A stretch of 64,000 bases of DNA, from NCBI GenBank assembly GCA_028284485.1, contig JANQRQ010000011.1, forward strand, positions 62,001 to 126,000, in the 5' to 3' direction. This document shows, in pieces, positions 56,088-64,000 of this stretch. The translations under genes and the position numbers were made by a program. The DNA is from Planctomycetaceae bacterium. Lineage in GTDB: Bacteria > Planctomycetota > Planctomycetia > Planctomycetales > Planctomycetaceae. Within the stretch, counting starts at the first letter, position 1. Every line of letters starts with the position of its first letter. The notes under the pieces were generated by a model, which did not search any database, was not told where the DNA came from, and saw nothing but the letters and a program-made list of their open reading frames with translations.

Positions 56088-57050
56088 TTAATTTGAAGAA
56101 TAAATGTGAATTATGCCGGTTGGCGATGACTGCGGATTTTCATGAATCTGCAGGTATGCGCTGCCATGAGGTTCTTGTCGGTTGTCGCGACACTCCAAAA
56201 CATAGGCTTCTGTGCCGACTCGATCGTTGGAATGCACTTCCCAGCCCTGTTCGGTAAACCACGTCCGAAAGGCATTTACGCCATCGGCGGTTTTTCCGTC
56301 CCAGCGAAAGACGGAGAAGTGACCACCTTGTCGATTCGCAATCGAAACGACAGTTTGACATTTGTCGGGCAGCGGGGACGCCATACCCCATTCTGGAATC
56401 GGTGTGTCCGCAGCCGCGGGTTGAAGAATGTAAAGTGTCCATTTCTCGTTGCCCGATGGACATGCCATGCCACAGCAAATCACACGTGCGTCGAGTGTTC
56501 GCCCCGTTTCTCCCGTTTTTTGTTTGACTCCAATAACCATCGCAAGCGGGTGTTCGATTTGAAACAACTGACCGCCGCCGGGATGTTCGTCGATGGGAGA
56601 GATTCCGTCCAATTGGTCGAGCAATCGAATCTCAGCCGGTTCGGCATCGAACCGCGGATAATCGGTCGAGTTCAAAATGCGGCGGCATTCGTTACGTAAC
56701 GATTCCTGAGCGGAATCTGGAGTGCCGGTGATCTCTTGCCTGAGAATGGTTGTCGGCATTTTGCCAAAAGAGAGCAGTAATGGTTCGTTGGATTGGGCAA
56801 AGTCCAAAAATACCGGTGTCGCTGGCGGGCCCATCGGAGTGCCGGCACCGGTGGGTGTCTCAACGGACCACCACTCGGCAAGTTGATTTCCGACAGTTAG
56901 CAGTCCGATGGCCGCGATCCCGATCGCCACAAGATCGAGCGTGCGGCGGCGCACGCGTTGCGAAAGGCGACCCAAGCCGATTGGTTTCTCGGCATGTTCG
57001 CTCGACTTAATCGCTGGTGATTCGTCAGTATTGCTTTTCGCCGCCGACAT
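56088..57050 (-). CDS. Membrane-anchored protein of unknown function within the Tad locus
   Basis: 320 residues. Basic N-terminus (RVRRRTLDL), one TM segment (~39-57, LVAIGIAAIGLLTVGNQLA), then a soluble, probably external domain with paired cysteines (VICCGMACPSG). No family recognised. Codirectional with and between the TadE-like and CpaB genes, so it is probably an accessory assembly factor. Confidence 0.75.
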   Translation of the reverse strand: MSAAKSNTDESPAIKSSEHAEKPIGLGRLSQRVRRRTLDLVAIGIAAIGLLTVGNQLAEWWSVETPTGAGTPMGPPATPVFLDFAQSNEPLLLSFGKMPTTILRQEITGTPDSAQESLRNECRRILNSTDYPRFDAEPAEIRLLDQLDGISPIDEHPGGGQLFQIEHPLAMVIGVKQKTGETGRTLDARVICCGMACPSGNEKWTLYILQPAAADTPIPEWGMASPLPDKCQTVVSIANRQGGHFSVFRWDGKTADGVNAFRTWFTEQGWEVHSNDRVGTEAYVLECRDNRQEPHGSAYLQIHENPQSSPTGIIHIYSSN

Positions 57051-57078
57051 GTGGTGTGCTTGTTGTGGAAGACTCGAG

Positions 57079-58092
57079 TTATTGCAGCAATTGGTTGGAA
57101 AATCGCTGCAACTGGTCGATCAGCCTTTGCAGTGTTTCGCGCTGAGTGAGCAGCTGCGCACGAGTATCAGCAGGGAGGTTCGGGTCCTGCAGCAGATTTT
57201 CGATATCACGAAGCATCGATTGGTACATGCGCAGGAAGTCGGTTGTCAGCCGCCCGGGGACTCCGGCATCCCGAAGTGATCGGCGTGGAGGTTGACGGCC
57301 TTCAATGCGTTCAATTAAGGGTTCGACGACGTCAGTTTGAAGACGGTCTAAATCGACTGTGCAAAATGCCCCGGCATTGACACGAGGGTGATAGTCTCGA
57401 TAGCGGCCATAGAACGAACGAATCTCTTCGTCTCGATCGAGGACGAATAGTGCCGGCTTATCGGGATTCTCGACAATGTTCATGGCGGCTTGGGTGTACC
57501 GCATTGTTTCGTCCGGTAGCCATTGGCCGAGGTTGAAGTCGAATAAGAAAGGAACGCGCCGCGTCACATTCGACCGAATTCTCATAGACCAGAACTGCCA
57601 GCGCGTCCCACCGAGGACGTCGAGTCTGCGTTCGAAATCGAATTGTCGAGGGGGAATTTCTCCGAGCATCGGGAAGCCTCGTTCGATGCCGGCCAGTCCC
57701 TGCATCGTTCCGGCAGTCATATCCATGATTTGCACGCGAATCGGGAGGCTGTGGTCGGTATCTGGTACGGTAACGCTCGGCCCTCGCACGATTTGAAATT
57801 CGGCATAGGGGTCGGTGGCGATGATGTCGGGCGGGTTACCTTGCAACCGCATTTCGGCGGACTCGGGCCATCCCAGTGGGTTCGGGTCGTTGTTGCCGGT
57901 CCCTGGTGGAATGGCCCTCCATACGGCCTGGCGCGCGTTCGTGAGTGTCCGAACCTTCCACGACGCCGCGTTGCCAAACACGATCATCAGCCCCATGACG
58001 AACAACATGATCGGCAGGCCCAGCACCAACTCGAGCGGCGCTAATCCTGCCCGGGCTTTCGGAGTTTCAATTTGTCGTCGGCGAGACCGCAT
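57079..58092 (-). CDS. TadE-like minor pilin / pseudopilin
   Basis: 337 residues. Class III-like leader (ARAGLAPLELVLGLPIMLFVMGLMIVF) followed by a helical anchor and a large C-terminal domain ending in a Gln-rich coiled coil (QLLTQRETLQRLIDQLQRFSNQLLQ). 28 bp upstream of the unknown membrane gene and 22 bp downstream of the TadG-like gene. Confidence 0.8.
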   Translation of the reverse strand: MRSRRRQIETPKARAGLAPLELVLGLPIMLFVMGLMIVFGNAASWKVRTLTNARQAVWRAIPPGTGNNDPNPLGWPESAEMRLQGNPPDIIATDPYAEFQIVRGPSVTVPDTDHSLPIRVQIMDMTAGTMQGLAGIERGFPMLGEIPPRQFDFERRLDVLGGTRWQFWSMRIRSNVTRRVPFLFDFNLGQWLPDETMRYTQAAMNIVENPDKPALFVLDRDEEIRSFYGRYRDYHPRVNAGAFCTVDLDRLQTDVVEPLIERIEGRQPPRRSLRDAGVPGRLTTDFLRMYQSMLRDIENLLQDPNLPADTRAQLLTQRETLQRLIDQLQRFSNQLLQ

Positions 58093-58114
58093 GACTTCGT
58101 TTTGTTTCGCTCGC

Positions 58115-59722
58115 TTAGTGAGTATTGATTTCTTGCAGGTCTTGTGTCGTGACGTTATTCAGCGGGAGTAACGGGCGTCGAATGGGGCCTCCTTCTCGAG
58201 GCCCTGGTTGTGATTGCAAGACTTCCAAGATCATGGGGCTTGTGGCGGGAACAAGTTTCGCCGTCCAGTTTTGGTTGAAAGTGTCCCAGCGAGTCGGCCA
58301 GTTTTCTTGGGGCCAGCGTTCATCCTCGGCACGCGGATTCCACGGAGACTCTGGTGCTGGCGGTGCTGTTATGCCCGTGTCGAATCCGAAAGTACCACCC
58401 AGATTCACATCGTCGTTTCGCCGTGGCCGATTGGCGTACCGCAGCACGCGGCGCGGACGCGGCACGAAGACCGAAACCTGAGCAAATGTGATGGCATCGC
58501 TTTCTTCGGCAATCGGGTTTTGGAATAGTCCCGGGCCGATTTCCGGAAGCCCAGCGCGATACACAACTCCCAGAAAATTGAAATTGCGCTCCAGGTAATC
58601 GTTCACCTCGGCGTATTGGCTATTCGCCAGCATTTGGCGGATGCCTGTCCCTGACTCGGTTTCGCGGATGATCCAGGGGATATTGGAAAGCGGGTATTCT
58701 TCGATCAGCAATTTGTCGAGTTGTGCACAAGTGGCGATACGCCACAGATTTCCAAATTGCGAAAACTTGGCCTCGGTAAAAAACAGACGGAGTTTGCTGT
58801 CGTTCCAGCGGTTCAAGTAATGCCGGGCCCAGCGGCGGCGTTCGGCGACGCCCCTGGTCAAATAGGCCTCTGGGTCGAGAACTTGGGCATAATCGGAGTA
58901 GAGGGGCGAGGGATTAACAACCGGAAGCGTTCGCCGCTGCGGAATATATTCGTTAAAAGCCTCGGATTGTTCCTCGATGGGGTCCGCATCTTCAGCCTGC
59001 TGGCGGATACGCCACAGGACCCCTTGCTGCGGACCGCGTCCACTGCGATCGGTTGGCTCGCCTGTTGTCGTGTCAGATCGATCGCCCCCTTGGCGCAAGG
59101 CCACTTCTTCGGCTGCTTGTGCAGCGAGGCGGGGGATGGTGTGAACCAATTCGTTTTGAAACTCAGGGATGAGACGTGCTTCGAGAATATATTCAAATAC
59201 CGGCAATGCCAGCTCCGAAGCGGCAGCCGTCATTTCTCCGAACGCGGTAACGGCTTCCTGCTCGAGCGGAACCTTTGCGATAATGGCTGGTCCCAGGTCG
59301 CGGAATTTTTCAAATTCCGACATCGACAGCATTTGCCCCGCGTTCTCCCAAGCTTCCAAGATTTGGGGAGCAAATTGTTCTGCATTGCGATCCCGTCCTT
59401 CGCGAAGGAAGGCCGTGATGGCGAACACATCGCACATCAGGTGATTGGTAAATGCAATACCGTTCATCCCGCGTGCCAAAACAACTCCGCCGGAGTAGGC
59501 TGAGGCATCTGCGGCATTTTGCATTTTGATTTTGTCGTCGATATGTCGGCCGACGTTGACGACCATCACCAGCAGCATGGTGAACATCAATAACGCAAAG
59601 ACCGTTACGATACTCATCGTTCCACGCTGGTCGCGGTGCAGGGATAGCACAAAGCCTTTGATCGCTCGCAGGATTAAGCCGCTGCGCTGTCGTTTGTGAT
59701 GGTTGTGGTTGTTCATAGACAA
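58115..59722 (-). CDS. TadG-like Flp pilus protein
   Basis: 535 residues. Leader-like segment HRDQRGTMSIVTVFALLMFTMLLVMVV followed by DDKIKMQNAADASAYSGG, which is the standard Tad/TadG N-terminus. Long C-terminal extracellular region of unknown fold. Probably a minor pilin or adhesin-like assembly component. Confidence 0.85.
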   Translation of the reverse strand: MSMNNHNHHKRQRSGLILRAIKGFVLSLHRDQRGTMSIVTVFALLMFTMLLVMVVNVGRHIDDKIKMQNAADASAYSGGVVLARGMNGIAFTNHLMCDVFAITAFLREGRDRNAEQFAPQILEAWENAGQMLSMSEFEKFRDLGPAIIAKVPLEQEAVTAFGEMTAAASELALPVFEYILEARLIPEFQNELVHTIPRLAAQAAEEVALRQGGDRSDTTTGEPTDRSGRGPQQGVLWRIRQQAEDADPIEEQSEAFNEYIPQRRTLPVVNPSPLYSDYAQVLDPEAYLTRGVAERRRWARHYLNRWNDSKLRLFFTEAKFSQFGNLWRIATCAQLDKLLIEEYPLSNIPWIIRETESGTGIRQMLANSQYAEVNDYLERNFNFLGVVYRAGLPEIGPGLFQNPIAEESDAITFAQVSVFVPRPRRVLRYANRPRRNDDVNLGGTFGFDTGITAPPAPESPWNPRAEDERWPQENWPTRWDTFNQNWTAKLVPATSPMILEVLQSQPGPREGGPIRRPLLPLNNVTTQDLQEINTH

Positions 59723-59767
59723 ATACGACTCATCGCTATTGGCGTTCTGCCAAGACCAACGTACTTC

Positions 59768-60847
59768 CTACTCAAAGCCTGACGGCAGTGTGCGTGACTG
59801 CAGGTATGGTACGACTGATTTGATCCCTTCCGTGGTAATTGTGGCGGAGGCACGAATATCGGTGACGTAAAGTTGACGATCGTTGCCTGTCGTTGTCGGA
59901 CGGATTCGATCACGGGTTTGGTCGGGAAGGCCGTCTGCCCGCACGAGGCGAGATGACAAAAATCTGGCTGGCCCAGGGAGCAGCGCGAAATGGTGTGTGA
60001 CAGTCAGCGTTAACGGGTCCTGCCAGCCGATCTCATGAGGATTCCAAGATCGAACGACCTCGCCTTCGGGTGTACGGAGCACTTCGCCATCCTCAAGTCG
60101 AACAGGGACACGAGGATTGTAAGTTGGCCCACGTAACGTATTCTTGTCGACAAATGAAATGAGCACGGTTGTGTTAAGAAAACTATATGACAGCTTATTG
60201 GCTAGTCGTTGCGGAATGCGTTCGTTCGACCGAGACGATGGAACGGTTGCGGCGTACATTCGTTGCGTCGCATCAATCACCGGGCTAATTTGTAGTCCGT
60301 TGTCGTAATTCCAATCGTGCGACGGTGCCAGCGGAGCACAGGCCATCGCGGCGGCCGTAAATATGCGCTCGTACTTTCGTGTGCGGTCGATAAATCCGCT
60401 GGTCCCGTTATACTCCCAGACATCGTAGTCTTGAGATTCGGGCGACACGTACTGTTGGTCATATGCCAGCATGACCGGATTGTCCTCGCGGATCGGGGCG
60501 GGCAGTACATTTTCGGCTTCATCATCCATGTCAAAGTCGCCCAAAATTTGTGCAGGAATCCACACCGATGCTGATCGCGCTGCGGCGTAGGCAGCGTAAT
60601 GCACGACCATCGTCGCAATCATCAGTTGGCTGATTTGGACGATAAACAGCACAATCATGATGAAGACCGGCATGGTGAGCACAAAGCTAAGAGATTGCAC
60701 ACCACCTTGCTGGCATTTGTGCAAACGCGCAATGCGTCGCCACTTGATCTGAGCGCCGCTTATTCGGCAAACAAGCACCAGCAGCACCAAGGCTACGGCG
60801 AGTGCCAAGATTAACGGCCAAATTGCCTCAATAAGGGCACGGTTCAA
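59768..60847 (-). CDS. TadE-like protein with two N-terminal membrane segments
   Basis: 359 residues. A first membrane segment (IWPLILALAVALVLLVLVC) precedes a second, TadE-type one, GGVQSLSFVLTMPVFIMIVLFIVQIS (Q replaces the usual acidic residue near the cleavage site). The following residues (HYAAYAAARSASVW) fit TadE. The extra anchor is unusual. Large external domain. Confidence 0.8.
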   Translation of the reverse strand: MNRALIEAIWPLILALAVALVLLVLVCRISGAQIKWRRIARLHKCQQGGVQSLSFVLTMPVFIMIVLFIVQISQLMIATMVVHYAAYAAARSASVWIPAQILGDFDMDDEAENVLPAPIREDNPVMLAYDQQYVSPESQDYDVWEYNGTSGFIDRTRKYERIFTAAAMACAPLAPSHDWNYDNGLQISPVIDATQRMYAATVPSSRSNERIPQRLANKLSYSFLNTTVLISFVDKNTLRGPTYNPRVPVRLEDGEVLRTPEGEVVRSWNPHEIGWQDPLTLTVTHHFALLPGPARFLSSRLVRADGLPDQTRDRIRPTTTGNDRQLYVTDIRASATITTEGIKSVVPYLQSRTLPSGFE

Positions 60848-60914
60848 TGAACTTCTCCGGTTGGCTTCGGCTCATACGTGAACTTGAATCTATAGCCCTT
60901 CCCGTATTGGCGTT

Positions 60915-61454
60915 TCAGATTGCAAAGTCAATGTACCGGCCGACGACAATGCAGACTGCAACAAAACCAGCAGGCGCGAGAAACAGGCCTCGCTGTAATG
61001 GCTCGCGTTCTGTTTTAGTTAAAGGGACCCAACCTTTCGAACGAAAGACGAGAACCAGATGGTGGCCGATGCCGCCGATCATCTTGATGATGCCCGTCGT
61101 CCAGATGAGGTAGGCAACTGCCATGATGCTTCCCAGCACGAATGTCCACAACAAAGCCTCGATCCCTCGATATGGACCGAGAAAGGCACCGATCATTGCC
61201 ATCAATTTGACATCGCCACCACCCATTGGAAACAACACGTAACAAAGCAACATAACCGATCCACAAATCGTGAATCCCGCAATGCTGCTTTGAATGGCAT
61301 CCCAGCCTTGTCCCAGACTTCCCTGGCCTAATGCGTTAACGAGAACGCCTGCTAGCATTCCGGGGTAAGTGGTCCAGTTGTAAATCGACTGTTTTCTTAA
61401 GTCAGTGGCAGCGGCGATTAACAGGAAGATTAACAACAATGCATACGCCACCAT
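60915..61454 (-). CDS. cpaA: Prepilin peptidase (A24A, TadV/CpaA type)
   Basis: 179 residues, five to six membrane segments. Catalytic Asp in AATDLRKQSIYNW and in GGGDVKLMAMIGAFLG. Cleaves Flp-type prepilins at the Gly before the hydrophobic helix. Gene order pilin-cpaA-tadE/G matches other Tad loci. Confidence 0.93.
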   Translation of the reverse strand: MVAYALLLIFLLIAAATDLRKQSIYNWTTYPGMLAGVLVNALGQGSLGQGWDAIQSSIAGFTICGSVMLLCYVLFPMGGGDVKLMAMIGAFLGPYRGIEALLWTFVLGSIMAVAYLIWTTGIIKMIGGIGHHLVLVFRSKGWVPLTKTEREPLQRGLFLAPAGFVAVCIVVGRYIDFAI

Positions 61455-61583
61455 TTTGACGGGCCTGTCTTATGCCCTGTCAGGGCTTCAATAATTGCTC
61501 AAACCAAAAGAATTGTAGTCGCAGCACAGGTTTGTGCGGCTCGTTGGATATGCCGAGTTCCGCAGAATTGTCAGCAGCGGCTG

Positions 61584-61689
61584 CTACAGCGTATGACGCT
61601 GACTTATGGCCGCGACCATCGCGTTTTGTTTTATCGATTGCCGGCTCCCACGAGACAGAAACGCCCACGAGATAAAGTATCCCGCTCTC
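61584..61689 (-). repeat. Dispersed ~105-bp 3'-UTR repeat, copy 10
   Basis: Starts at GAGAGCGGGATAC, 30 bp after the Flp pilin stop, codirectional, and ends CTGTAG. Hairpins: CGCGATGGTCGCG and CAGCGTCATACGCTG. Confidence 0.85.
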
Positions 61690-61718
61690 GAGTAGCGACT
61701 CTTACCAGTCGGATCTAA

Positions 61719-61943
61719 TCAGTTTCCGCTTCGGACTCGCTCGCCTTCAGTTTCGAGATCTTCGAGTCCCTGGTTGAAATAGTTCTTGATGCGAGGCCAA
61801 CCAAATTTGATCAGAAAGATCAAAATCGGAATGGCGATCGCCCCGATGATGAGGATCGTTTCGAGGCTCACGGCCCCACGCTGATCCTGATGGACTTGTT
61901 TCAATAGTTTTTTCAGAGATGGCGATTTTTGCATGGTTGGCAA
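61719..61943 (-). CDS. Flp-type pilin
   Basis: 74 residues. Class III leader ending in RG, then AVSLETILIIGAIAIPILIFLIKFGWP with Glu at position +5: a typical Flp prepilin (usual 50-80 residues). The main pilin of the locus; it would be cut by the peptidase downstream. Confidence 0.92.
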   Translation of the reverse strand: MPTMQKSPSLKKLLKQVHQDQRGAVSLETILIIGAIAIPILIFLIKFGWPRIKNYFNQGLEDLETEGERVRSGN

Positions 61944-62094
61944 CCTTGTCGTGGACCTTCGGCAATATTCTGCCAGGTCGTCCCATACAGAATTCGCCCA
62001 ATCCTAAGAAACGCGAATTCCGGCCCGAATTACACCAATTGAGTTGATCGTTACTAAATCGTTCCTACTGTTCTGGCCGTGAATGATAAAGCCG

Positions 62095-62355
62095 TCACAT
62101 GAATGGCCACGATATCATCACAGAGAGCATTTCAAATACCAGCGAGATCATGCGTCTTCCGGCGGGAACGACGAACGCTACCAGCGGCAGAATGATCCCT
62201 AAAACGAGGATGTAGTCGAGTGTAGCAGCACCGGATGGAAAGTTTTCGCTCGGCGATTCAGTGACATCGGTAAGACGTTTCATCGCGTTGGCGTTTTCAA
62301 ATGTCGTTGGTTGCACAGCCGATTCGACAGGATCGGCCCATCGGTACACCCCCAC
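62095..62355 (-). CDS. Small pilin-like membrane protein, start uncertain
   Basis: 86 residues from a GTG at 62355, or 62 from an ATG at 62283. The C-terminal half, SGAATLDYILVLGIILPLVAF, resembles a Flp-type leader and helix with Asp in place of Glu at +5, then RRMISLVFEMLSVMISW. No clear ribosome binding site. May be a second pilin. Confidence 0.55.
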   Translation of the reverse strand: MGVYRWADPVESAVQPTTFENANAMKRLTDVTESPSENFPSGAATLDYILVLGIILPLVAFVVPAGRRMISLVFEMLSVMISWPFM

Positions 62356-63038
62356 TATTTATTCTATTGAAAGGGCATAGCACTTTCCAGATGCCGTCGC
62401 ACTTGCTGTGGTGACCTAGTCGATCAACTCCCGACTTTTCGAGGCGTCGCTATGGCTTTTCTTGCGTGCTTATCTCTCCCTTGATCAATCGTTTCGGGAA
62501 ACCACGGACGCGTCCTGCGTCGAAGATTTTCGGGGCATTCGTATTTCGGTGCTGCGAAATGTCTTGTTTGGACAAGCTGTCCCCAAAGCCGCCTCAGCCC
62601 GGTTCAGCGGCGGATTGCAGTCAGTCTGTCTGCAAAGTTCGAACTGCCGTAATCGTTACAAGGGTGGCCGGTCTGTCGACAGAATCGATACGACCGATTG
62701 ATTTGCAACGACCGCATGCCTTAGAGGCAACCCAATCGTTAGAGCTGCCGAACCACTGTTGATCCACGGCAGCTTTTCAGGGCTTCTGAAGCATTCTGTG
62801 TCCTATATTCACTATGCCGTTGCATTTTTGCCACAGCACTGCCTTTTGATGCGCAAATTGTGAGTTTCACCTACACACGATTTTATGCAGCGTGGGCAAC
62901 CGGTTGCTTTTATCAATTCCAACCGGAACAGAATCTGGACTTCATTATTTCCAGCCATGCCTCAGGCGATTGGTCGGATTGTCGAGAGTCACTCGAAGCT
63001 GTGGCCAAAAGTTAACAATCTCAAAATGGCGATTTCTC
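62356..63038. other. 683-bp divergent intergenic region, no gene seen
   Basis: Upstream of the Tad locus, so it should hold its promoter. A rightward 98-codon frame (62466-62762) shows no motif. Nothing else identified. Confidence 0.35.
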
Positions 63039-64000
63039 ATGATCGACCCAGAAAAAATTTGGGCATCTTCGCAACTGCCGACGCTACCAAGTGTGGCGGT
63101 CAAGCTGGTAAGCCTTGCCAAGAATCCCAATACCGAGATACGCGAAGTCGTCCAGCTGATTAAGTCGGACCCAGCCATTACGGCCCGAATTCTTAAAGCC
63201 ACGAATTCGTCGTATTTTGGAATCAAGAGTCAAATCACCTCGATTGAACGTGCCGTTCCACTACTTGGAACGACTGTCATCGCGTCATTGGCGTTAAACT
63301 TTTCTCTGACAGACGCTGCGACGGCAAGAGGACCACTTGTCGAACATTACAAGTCGTATTGGATGCAGTCTGTCGTTCAGGCAGTGACCGCTGAACTTCT
63401 TGGCTCCCGCTTGAATGGGAAAGCCGAAGATGAATTCTTCATGTGCGGGTTGCTGACTGATATTGGCCGGCTCGCCATCCTCAAGACGATTGGCGAGGAA
63501 TATCTCCCAGTCCTGACGAAATCGCAAGAGAACCGATGCGATTTGTACGAAGTCGAGCAGGAGTCGTTCGGATTCGACCACTCCCTGATCGGCGAAAAGC
63601 TGCTTTCCAATTGGAAGTTTCCTGAGTCAATTATCACCGCGACTCGACTGCACCATGCGTCGAAGGAAGAACTCGAAGCCAACGCCGATGATGAAGAAAT
63701 TGACTTGATTCGGGCCATCGCAGTCGCCTCGTCAGCCGGCGACTACTTTTGCCGACAGAACCGCGGGACCGCTTTACAACGACTAAGGGAACTTGCCGCA
63801 AGTTTTTACGGTTTCTCGGAAGAAAAACTCGAAGAACTGCTCGAACAGATTCGCGAAAGAATCGATCAAGTGGGAGAACTTTTTTCAGCAGACACGAAGC
63901 GAATTCCGGATGCCAGCGATTTGATGGCTGACGCGAACGAGCAGCTTTCCCAGCTTGCAATGCGAGAGCACCTTTCGAACGCTCAGTCGCTAGCCAAGCA
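63039..64000 (+). CDS. HDOD-domain protein, C-terminus beyond window
   Basis: Open from ATG 63039 to the window end (320 codons, no stop). HDOD fold: LPTLPSVAVKLVSLAKNPNT, VVQLIKSDPAITARILKATNSSYFGI, AVPLLGTTVIASLALNF, and EDEFFMCGLLTDIGRLAIL. The last ~50 residues form a coiled coil (DLMADANEQLSQLAMREHL), often followed by GGDEF in planctomycetes; that cannot be seen here. Signalling protein. No strong ribosome binding site before the ATG. Confidence 0.82.
   Translation, partial: MIDPEKIWASSQLPTLPSVAVKLVSLAKNPNTEIREVVQLIKSDPAITARILKATNSSYFGIKSQITSIERAVPLLGTTVIASLALNFSLTDAATARGPLVEHYKSYWMQSVVQAVTAELLGSRLNGKAEDEFFMCGLLTDIGRLAILKTIGEEYLPVLTKSQENRCDLYEVEQESFGFDHSLIGEKLLSNWKFPESIITATRLHHASKEELEANADDEEIDLIRAIAVASSAGDYFCRQNRGTALQRLRELAASFYGFSEEKLEELLEQIRERIDQVGELFSADTKRIPDASDLMADANEQLSQLAMREHLSNAQSLAK

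Noticed and set aside
8734-61689. CRISPR array
   Set aside because: The repeats are kilobases apart, single, and flank genes. No regular spacers exist.

Overview
The window looks like a chromosomal segment of a planctomycete. Evidence: a DUF1549/DUF1553 protein paired with a Tat-exported DUF1501 protein, large TPR glycosyltransferases, a very large FliD, a Ser/Thr kinase with a long C-terminal extension, several FHA proteins, and a Tad pilus locus whose ATPase carries an FHA domain. Codon use and base composition look uniform by eye. I see no phage, insertion sequence, CRISPR array, rRNA or tRNA.

Layout. 1-12.6 kb is a flagellar filament and glycosylation block. Three tandem TPR genes (one cut by the window edge; the two complete ones end in a GT9-like domain) and a GT29/sialyltransferase-like gene run leftward. 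fliC, fliD and fliS run rightward. 12.7-18.5 kb holds scpB, a HEAT-repeat/peroxiredoxin gene with an in-frame TGA at its active site, a zinc-finger membrane protein, a Crp/Fnr regulator, NAD(P)HX epimerase and an SDR enzyme. 18.5-26.4 kb holds a solitary Eco57I-type DNA methyltransferase, the DUF1501-DUF1549 pair and a GntP permease. 26.4-29 kb is a cytoplasmic histidine kinase, a sigma-54 activator, and between them a recent partial copy of that activator's receiver. 29.4-32 kb is rpsO-pnp. 32.9-36.6 kb holds regulators (an atypical LuxR-type protein, FHA, a lone receiver) and a membrane-anchored hydrolase. 36.6-41 kb is a dedicated fatty-acid cluster (fabZ-fabG-ACP-fabZ-fabF). 41.3-47.2 kb is mixed single genes. 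47.2-62.4 kb is a leftward run: pilins, prepilin peptidase, TadE/TadG-like proteins, CpaB, FHA-TadA, TadB, TadC, an FHA membrane protein and a kinase fused to a caspase-like domain. The last kilobase is the start of an HDOD gene that runs off the window.

Two things stand out. First, the peroxiredoxin gene at 14162-15247 reads through a TGA exactly where the first residue of a CxxC active site should be. A 6-bp stem with a G-containing 5-nt loop begins 14 nt after the TGA. This fits a selenoprotein with a bacterial SECIS element. Second, a dispersed intergenic repeat of about 105 bp with three internal hairpins occurs ten times, plus one decayed trace. Nine of the ten copies lie downstream of a gene and in its transcription direction, and in four cases the first triplet of the repeat is the gene's own stop codon. 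This looks like a mobile 3'-UTR or REP-like element family that I cannot match to a named one.

Other oddities: a pseudo-caspase domain (both catalytic residues replaced) on a kinase, a duplicated receiver that has lost its conserved lysine, a GT29-like gene beside flagellin, FliD with five IN-type repeats (one nested in the C-terminal domain), EF-hands inserted in a DUF1549/DUF1553 protein, a GntP permease with a roughly 100-residue soluble insert, and a Tad locus with no secretin or TadZ in the window.
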